DNA from: an uncultured Brevundimonas sp.
GTDB taxonomy: Bacteria; Pseudomonadota; Alphaproteobacteria; Caulobacterales; Caulobacteraceae
Direction of reading: 5' to 3'
Assembly: GCA_946885435.1 (NCBI GenBank)
Contig: CAMPGL010000068.1
Coordinates: forward strand, 1 to 10,680
Length of the DNA stretch: 10,680 bases
Shown here piece by piece: positions 6,333 through 10,680 of this stretch. The first letter of the stretch is position 1, and every line of letters begins with the position of its first letter. The translations under genes and the position numbers were made by a program. The notes beneath the pieces were generated by a model, which saw nothing but the letters and a program-made list of their open reading frames with translations, was not told where the DNA came from and searched no databases.

Positions 6333-6380
6333 GCCTTGCTTCGCCTTACCTTTGCGGGGCGGACAGGCTAACGGTTGGCC

Positions 6381-7826
6381 ATGAGCACGGGCGGGACAGC
6401 CGAAATCGAGACGCCGCAGGCGCGGCGGCCCGTCCGGCTCGCCTGGATCCACGGCCTGTCGGCGCGGCTGCTGCTGCTCACCGGCGCCTTCGCCGTGGCC
6501 GTCGACCTGCTGGTGCTGGCCCCGGCCGCGGCGAGCTTCCATGAGCGCTGGCTGACGGACCGGGTTCGCGCCGCCGAGGTGGCGTCCCTGGCGGTCGAGG
6601 CCGCGCCCTATGCGACGGTTCAGGACGACCTGGCCGGGAGACTTCTGCGCGGCGTCGGCGCGGACGTCGTGGTCCTCCAGGAAGAGGGCATCCGCCGGCT
6701 GCTGCGCGGCCAGGAGGGCGGGGAGACACCGCCGGACCTGATCGACCTGCGCGACCCCGACATGGCCGCGCGCCTGATCGACCCGTGGGAGACACTGCTC
6801 GGGCCCGAGGACCGCCGTATCCGGGTCATGGCCGAGCCCCGCTTCCGGGACGGCGACTTCATCGAGATCGTCGCCGAGGCCGAGCCGCTGAAGCTGGAAT
6901 TGCGCGCCTATGTCCTGCAGATCGTGCTGTCTTCCCTGGTCATTTCGGTGGTGGCCGGCGCCCTGCTTTATCTGGCCCTGACCTTCCTGGTCCTGCGTCC
7001 GATCGGACGGGTGACCGAAGCCATCGAGCGGTTCCGCGCCGACCCCGAGGCGGCCCCGCCGGCGCTGGGCAGGCCCCGTTCCGACGAGATCGGCCGGGTC
7101 GAGGACGAACTGACGCGCATGCAGGCCGAGGTCCGCACCGCCCTGCGCTCGCGCGCCCGGCTGGCGGCGCTGGGCGAGGCCGTGGCCAAGATCAGCCACG
7201 ACCTCAGGAACATGCTGACCGCCGCGCAGATGGCGTCGGACCGACTGGCGTCCTCGGGCGATCCGACCGTGGCGCGCGCCCTGCCGCGCCTGGAACGCGC
7301 GCTCGACCGGGCGCTGCGCCTGGCCCAGGGGGTGCTGACCTACGGCCGGTCGGAAGAGGCCACGCCCGCGACCCGCCCGGTCCGGCTGGCCGCCGCCGTC
7401 ACCGCCGCTGCCGAGGACGCCGGCCTGACTGAGACCGGGGTCAAGCTGGTGAACAAGGCGCCCGCACGCCTGCGGGTGGAGGCGGACCCGGATCACCTCC
7501 ACCGTATCCTCGTGAACCTGCTGAGGAACGCGCGCGAGGCGATCGAGGCCGATCCCGAGGGCGACCGGACCGGCCGGGTGACGGTCACCGCCGCGCGCGA
7601 GGATCTGCTGGTGGCCATCCACGTCCGTGACAGCGGTCCCGGCTTGCCGGAGCGGGCGCGCGACCGGCTGTTTCAGCCCTTCGCCGGGTCGGCGCGCGCC
7701 GACGGCGCGGGCCTGGGCCTGCCCATCGCGCGCGAACTGGCCCAGGCCCAGGGCGGCGATCTGGAGCTGGAGAGCACCGGCCCCTCCGGCGCGGTCTTCC
7801 GCCTGAGCCTGCCCGCGCAGAGCTAG
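6381..7826 (+). CDS. Transmembrane sensor histidine kinase with HAMP domain (orphan)
   Basis: A 481-residue two-component sensor. It has a cytoplasmic N-terminus, a membrane helix at about 28-50, a periplasmic region of about 125 residues with no recognised sensor fold, and a second helix at about 178-205. A HAMP linker (about 205-257; LRPIGRV and SDEIGRVEDE) leads to a HisKA domain with the phosphoacceptor His273 in KISHDLRNML. The HATPase domain has NLLRNAREAIE (Asn383), RDSGPGL (417-422), LFQPFAG (430-436) and GAGLGLPIARE (442-452). All catalytic motifs look intact. The ATG at 6381 is preferred over a TTG two codons earlier; the ribosome site is weak. It follows the GNAT gene by 48 bases and is probably co-transcribed. 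No response regulator is adjacent, so its partner and signal are unknown. Its TAG stop shares CTAG with the stop of the convergent ggt gene. Confidence 0.93.
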   Translation: MSTGGTAEIETPQARRPVRLAWIHGLSARLLLLTGAFAVAVDLLVLAPAAASFHERWLTDRVRAAEVASLAVEAAPYATVQDDLAGRLLRGVGADVVVLQEEGIRRLLRGQEGGETPPDLIDLRDPDMAARLIDPWETLLGPEDRRIRVMAEPRFRDGDFIEIVAEAEPLKLELRAYVLQIVLSSLVISVVAGALLYLALTFLVLRPIGRVTEAIERFRADPEAAPPALGRPRSDEIGRVEDELTRMQAEVRTALRSRARLAALGEAVAKISHDLRNMLTAAQMASDRLASSGDPTVARALPRLERALDRALRLAQGVLTYGRSEEATPATRPVRLAAAVTAAAEDAGLTETGVKLVNKAPARLRVEADPDHLHRILVNLLRNAREAIEADPEGDRTGRVTVTAAREDLLVAIHVRDSGPGLPERARDRLFQPFAGSARADGAGLGLPIARELAQAQGGDLELESTGPSGAVFRLSLPAQS

Positions 7827-7837
7827 TCCGCGCGGGC
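7811..7837. terminator. Inverted repeat spanning both stop codons of the convergent kinase and ggt genes
   Basis: GCCCGCGC (7811-7818) and GCGCGGGC (7830-7837) form an 8-bp perfect stem around an 11-base loop. The loop holds the palindrome CTAG (7823-7826), which serves as the TAG stop of both genes. The hairpin can form in both transcripts. No T-run follows on either side. A bidirectional termination or 3'-end role is plausible but unproven. Confidence 0.45.
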
Positions 7838-9544
7838 CACGCCGTCGCGCCGGCGATCCGCGCCCATGTCCCAGCGCCCGTCGCGCCAGATGGCGCCGTG
7901 GAGGCCCGAGGTCTCGGTCGCATTCGGTCTGAGCGGCGCTCCGGCGGCGGCCAATGCATCGCGCACCGGATCGGTGAACAGCTCCGTGTCGGCGCCGACG
8001 CTGGAGCCGCGCACGACGAGATTGGGCAGGTCGAAGGCGGCCTGCATCGACAGGTTCCAGTCCAGCACGCCGATCAGAGCCTTGGCGTTGTAGGCCAGGA
8101 TCGAGTTGCCGCCCGGCGAGCCCAGGGCGGCCACGAGCCGGCCCTGGCGGTCCAGCACGATCACGGGCGCCATGGACGAGCGCGGCCGCTTGCCGGGCGC
8201 GACCGCATTGGCCGCCGGCCGACCCGCCGCGTCGATCGGCGAAAAAGCGAAATCGGTCAGCTGGTTGTTGAGGAAGAAGCCGGCCGCCATCCGGCCCGAG
8301 CCGAAGCCGCTCTCGACCGTGGTGGTCATGCTGACCGCGTCGCCCCAGCGGTCGACGATGACGAAGTGGGAGGTGCCGGAGACCTCGGCGGTCGTGTCCA
8401 GCGCGACATAGGGCGAGCCCGGCGGCGTGCCCGCCTCTACGGGTCCGTCGACCGTGGGAACCAGCGCCGCGCGGCCGGCGACATAGGCGGGGTCCAGCAG
8501 GCCGGCGACCGGCACGTCCACGAAGGCCGGATCGCCGACGTAGAGATCACGGTCGGCGTACATAAGCCGCTGCAGCCGGGCGAAGGCGACCCAGGCCTCG
8601 GGCGCATCCGGGCCCGCCTGGATGTCCGGCGTGTGCTCGGCCATGGCCAGCAGCTGCAACAACGCCACGCCGCTGGACGGCGGCGGCGGCACGCAGACGA
8701 CATGGACGCGATAGGGCCGGCACAGGGCCTCGCGCCGGATGGGTTCATAGGCGGCCAGGTCCTCAAGCGTGAGCAGGCCGGGGTTGTCGCCGGCGTGCAC
8801 GGCCTCGACGATCTCGCGTGCGATGCGGCCCTCGTAGAAGGCCTCGGCGCCCTCATCGGCGAGGGTGCGCAACGTCTCGGCGTAGGCCGGATTTCGCCAG
8901 GTCTCGCCGACCTGCGGGCGGCTGCCGTCCGGCCGTTCGAAATAGGCCTCGGCCCAAGGTGTGTGGGCCTGGGGCGCCTGCGAGTTCAGCTGGGTCCCCA
9001 TGCGCGGCGGGATCGGAAAGCCGTCGCGGGCCAGCCGCTCGGCCTCGCCGAACAGCTCACGCCACTCCAGCCGGCCGTGCTCGCGGTGCGCCATGTCGAG
9101 CATGGCCACCGCGCCGGGCGCCCCGGTCGAGCGGCCCGACAGGACCGCCTCGCGAAAGCCCATGAGCTCGCCGTCCTCGAGGAACAGCTCCGGCGTGGCC
9201 GCCGCCGGCGCCGTCTCGCGCCCGTCATAGACGGTCACCGCGCCGCTCTCGGCGTCGAAATGGACCATGAAGGCCCCGCCGCCCAGCCCCGAACTCTGCG
9301 GCTCGACCAGGCCGAGCACCGCCTGGACGGCGACGGCGGCGTCCACCGCCGAGCCGCCGGCGTTCAGGATCTGCATGCCCGCCTCGACCGCCATCGGATT
9401 GGCGGCGGCGACCATCGGCCCCCAGGGAACCTCTCCGGAAACGTTCGGAGGCGACTCCATCGGCAGGCGAGACCCGGCCCACGGCGGCGCGCAGGCCGCG
9501 ACAAGGAGGGAGGCGACGGCGAGAACGGCGGAGAAGCGGCGCAT
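7823..9544 (-). CDS. ggt: Gamma-glutamyltransferase, predicted lipoprotein
   Basis: An N-terminal-nucleophile hydrolase of 573 residues that cleaves or transfers the gamma-glutamyl group of glutathione and related compounds. The precursor normally self-cleaves before a Thr. Here that Thr is residue 391 in SGTSHFVIVD, so the large chain ends at 390 and the small chain starts TSHFVIVD. Other family hallmarks are DGRETAP (Arg109, substrate carboxylate binding), SSGLGGGAF (84-92), NNQLTDF (426-432), KRPRSSMAP (452-460) and GSPGGNS (475-481). The N-terminus is a short basic-hydrophobic signal ending in the lipobox VAAC (15-18). It should therefore be exported and lipid-anchored at Cys18, unlike the soluble periplasmic E. 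coli enzyme. The ATG follows AAGGA by seven bases. That ribosome site overlaps the TAA of the upstream DUF3137 gene, indicating coupled translation. Confidence 0.94.
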   Translation of the reverse strand: MRRFSAVLAVASLLVAACAPPWAGSRLPMESPPNVSGEVPWGPMVAAANPMAVEAGMQILNAGGSAVDAAVAVQAVLGLVEPQSSGLGGGAFMVHFDAESGAVTVYDGRETAPAAATPELFLEDGELMGFREAVLSGRSTGAPGAVAMLDMAHREHGRLEWRELFGEAERLARDGFPIPPRMGTQLNSQAPQAHTPWAEAYFERPDGSRPQVGETWRNPAYAETLRTLADEGAEAFYEGRIAREIVEAVHAGDNPGLLTLEDLAAYEPIRREALCRPYRVHVVCVPPPPSSGVALLQLLAMAEHTPDIQAGPDAPEAWVAFARLQRLMYADRDLYVGDPAFVDVPVAGLLDPAYVAGRAALVPTVDGPVEAGTPPGSPYVALDTTAEVSGTSHFVIVDRWGDAVSMTTTVESGFGSGRMAAGFFLNNQLTDFAFSPIDAAGRPAANAVAPGKRPRSSMAPVIVLDRQGRLVAALGSPGGNSILAYNAKALIGVLDWNLSMQAAFDLPNLVVRGSSVGADTELFTDPVRDALAAAGAPLRPNATETSGLHGAIWRDGRWDMGADRRRDGVARAD

Positions 9545-9554
9545 GCCGCGGTCC

Positions 9555-10439
9555 TTAGCCCAGGTGGCGGACGATGTCCCTCAGCTGGTCCAGGCTGCGG
9601 TCGACATCGGCGCAGATGTTGCGCACCCGCTCGCGGCCCGGCATCGACTTCAGCATCGGCCCGGGCTCGAAGCGGTTCTTGCCGCTCTCGTGGAAGGCGA
9701 CGGCGACCTCATTGCCGGCGATGCGGGCGTAGAGCTTGCCCTTCTTGCCGCGCCATTCCTTCAGCTTGGCCTGGGCGATCGGGTTGATCAGGCTGCGCGC
9801 CTCGTCCGGCTGGGTCGAATAGACCTCGAAATACTTCTCGAACTCGGCGTCCTCGAACTTGACCCGCTCCAGCCCCTTGCCCGGCTTGAAGACGTTCAAG
9901 AGGCCGCGGTCGGGGGCCACGATGGTCTCGCCGACCAGGCCCGTGCTGCGCGCGGCGGTGAAGACCACGCCGTTGAAGACCTCTTGGCGGCTCTTGCCCG
10001 AGCCGACGACCAGGTTCGCTTCATAGAAGGCGAAGGCCCGGCCGTTGTCCTCGCCGGCGAAGCGGTCCGAGAAGGTGCGGCTTGTCGGCTTGCCGAAGAC
10101 CGGGTGCAGGCCCTCGTAGCCGTCGCCGACGAACTTGTCGGCCGTATAGCTCATGCCCCGGGCCGAACAGACGGCCTGCAACACCGGGTGCTTGAGGCTG
10201 TTCCCCGCCTTGGTCAGGGGCATGGAGGCGATGACGAAGCCGCCGATGGCCACGATGACCGCCAGGGTGATCTGGATCTCGAGGCCCAGCGGAATGAAGA
10301 AGACCAGCACCGCCAGCACCAGCGCGATCCCCAGGGTGATCCAGTATCGCTTCACGGCCTTGGATCGGGTGGCCTCCAGACCCGCCAGAGCCTCGCTCAG
10401 CGGGCCGTCGCACAGGGCGTCGAAATCGGTAGCGCTCAC
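9555..10439 (-). CDS. DUF3137 domain-containing membrane protein
   Basis: A 294-residue protein with two adjacent membrane helices at about 33-50 and 53-74, then a soluble domain of about 200 residues. The segment VKFEDAEFEKYFEVYST (193-209) followed by EARSLINP (213-220) is, to my recollection, the conserved core of the DUF3137 family. The family has no established function. The start is GTG (10439-10437), supported by GAGGGA five bases upstream; no better ATG is near. It is the first gene of a leftward pair with ggt: the intergenic distance is 10 bases and its stop overlaps the ggt ribosome site. No signal peptide or catalytic motif is visible. Membrane topology and family are fairly sure; any role with glutathione turnover is only suggested by the coupling. 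Confidence 0.82.
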   Translation of the reverse strand: MSATDFDALCDGPLSEALAGLEATRSKAVKRYWITLGIALVLAVLVFFIPLGLEIQITLAVIVAIGGFVIASMPLTKAGNSLKHPVLQAVCSARGMSYTADKFVGDGYEGLHPVFGKPTSRTFSDRFAGEDNGRAFAFYEANLVVGSGKSRQEVFNGVVFTAARSTGLVGETIVAPDRGLLNVFKPGKGLERVKFEDAEFEKYFEVYSTQPDEARSLINPIAQAKLKEWRGKKGKLYARIAGNEVAVAFHESGKNRFEPGPMLKSMPGRERVRNICADVDRSLDQLRDIVRHLG

Positions 10440-10599
10440 GGAAGTCCCTCATTCATCCGGTGTTTTCGGTTTTCGCATCATGGCGCGGAGCGGGGTTACG
10501 GGAAAGCCTCGCGAAAGCCTTTTGGGAGGCCTTGCATCCGGACGCCTTCAAAGGTAGGTGTCCGCCCCTTCGCCGGGCCACCCCAAGCGCCCGGCCAGC
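10440..10599. promoter_or_regulatory. Divergent intergenic region between the DUF3137-ggt operon and tRNA-Arg
   Basis: These 160 bases hold no credible gene. They should contain promoters for both directions. On the plus strand TTGCAT (10532-10537) and TAGGTG (10555-10560), 17 bases apart, are a weak candidate promoter for tRNA-Arg, with a predicted leader of about 33 bases. An 8-base direct repeat GAAAGCCT occurs at 10502-10509 and 10513-10520, exactly 11 bases apart, the spacing of one helical turn. The leftward promoter could not be identified with confidence. Confidence 0.3.
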
Positions 10600-10676
10600 G
10601 CGCCCGTAGCTCAGCTGGATAGAGCATCAGACTACGAATCTGAGGGTCGGACGTTCGAATCGTTCCGGGCGCGCCA
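10600..10676 (+). tRNA. tRNA-Arg (anticodon ACG)
   Basis: A 77-base cloverleaf with encoded CCA. The acceptor stem is GCGCCCG / CGGGCGC with discriminator G. The D arm starts TAGCTCAGCTGGATAGAGC. The anticodon stem TCAGA / TCTGA encloses CTACGAA with ACG at 10634-10636; A34 is expected to be deaminated to inosine to read CGN codons. The T arm is GGACG-TTCGAAT-CGTTC. It ends four bases before the window edge, so any terminator lies outside. Confidence 0.97.
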
Positions 10677-10680
10677 TTTT

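Noticed and set aside
6336..6380. Separate promoter for the intact histidine kinase
   Set aside because: TTGCTT and GGCTAAC are present, but the spacing (about 25 bases) is wrong and the start would fall on the ATG; co-transcription with the GNAT gene is simpler.
4443..7622. A minus-strand open frame of about 1059 codons opposite rplU, rpmA, the GNAT gene and the kinase
   Set aside because: It is antisense to four well-supported genes, crosses the tRNA-Gly, and its Gly/Leu- and His/Gln-rich product is the mirror of Lys/Ala codons in the L21 tail. It is a high-GC artefact.
7898..9787. A plus-strand open frame of about 629 codons opposite ggt
   Set aside because: The Arg/Gly/His-rich translation has no recognisable domain and lies wholly opposite a gene with complete catalytic motifs.
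10480..10557. Small plus-strand reading frame (25 codons) upstream of tRNA-Arg
   Set aside because: No ribosome site, no recognisable peptide, and it lies across the candidate tRNA promoter.
9267..10622. A plus-strand open frame of about 451 codons opposite the DUF3137 gene
   Set aside because: It runs through the intergenic region into the tRNA-Arg and has no family motif; the opposite strand has a ribosome site and a conserved domain.
4538..10676. tRNA genes as attachment sites for an integrated element
   Set aside because: No integrase, no duplicated tRNA 3' end that I could see, and the content between the two tRNAs is core-like.

Overview
The window is a stretch of chromosome from a high-GC alphaproteobacterium. 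It is most likely a member of the Caulobacterales (Brevundimonas / Caulobacter / Phenylobacterium type). The reasons are the very GC-rich codon use, the L21 protein with its long Lys/Ala-rich tail, the rplU-rpmA-acetyltransferase gene order, and promoters resembling Caulobacter housekeeping promoters. The order assignment is an inference from recalled family features, not a database match. I see no phage, transposon, CRISPR array or other mobile element; this is mostly ordinary chromosomal core and semi-core content.

Layout. Left arm (1-4434): ahpD (alkyl hydroperoxide reductase partner) reads rightward. It ends 4 bases from a leftward run of four genes: an FkbM-type methyltransferase, a TMEM175-like six-helix membrane protein, a PAS sensor kinase-like protein, and a small multi-span membrane protein of unknown function. 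The kinase-like protein has Gln where the phosphorylated His should be, and no His at all in its catalytic half. Centre (4490-5760): a leftward tRNA-Gly(GCC) and a rightward rplU-rpmA ribosomal protein operon lie back to back. The operon has a clear promoter, a structured 5' leader and a terminator. Right of it (5781-7826) come a GNAT acetyltransferase and an orphan membrane histidine kinase with intact motifs. Right arm (7823-10439, leftward): a DUF3137 membrane protein and a lipoprotein gamma-glutamyltransferase form a tightly coupled two-gene operon. Its last stop codon shares a CTAG with the stop of the convergent kinase gene. The window ends with a rightward tRNA-Arg(ACG).

How the parts relate. 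rplU/rpmA and the two tRNAs are translation functions. AhpD and gamma-glutamyltransferase both touch thiol/redox chemistry but are far apart and not evidently co-regulated. Neither kinase has a response regulator next to it, so their partners must lie elsewhere. Both convergent gene junctions carry strong GC-rich stem-loops without T-tracts, one of them spanning both stop codons. The point most worth a second look is the degenerate kinase at 1082-2884.
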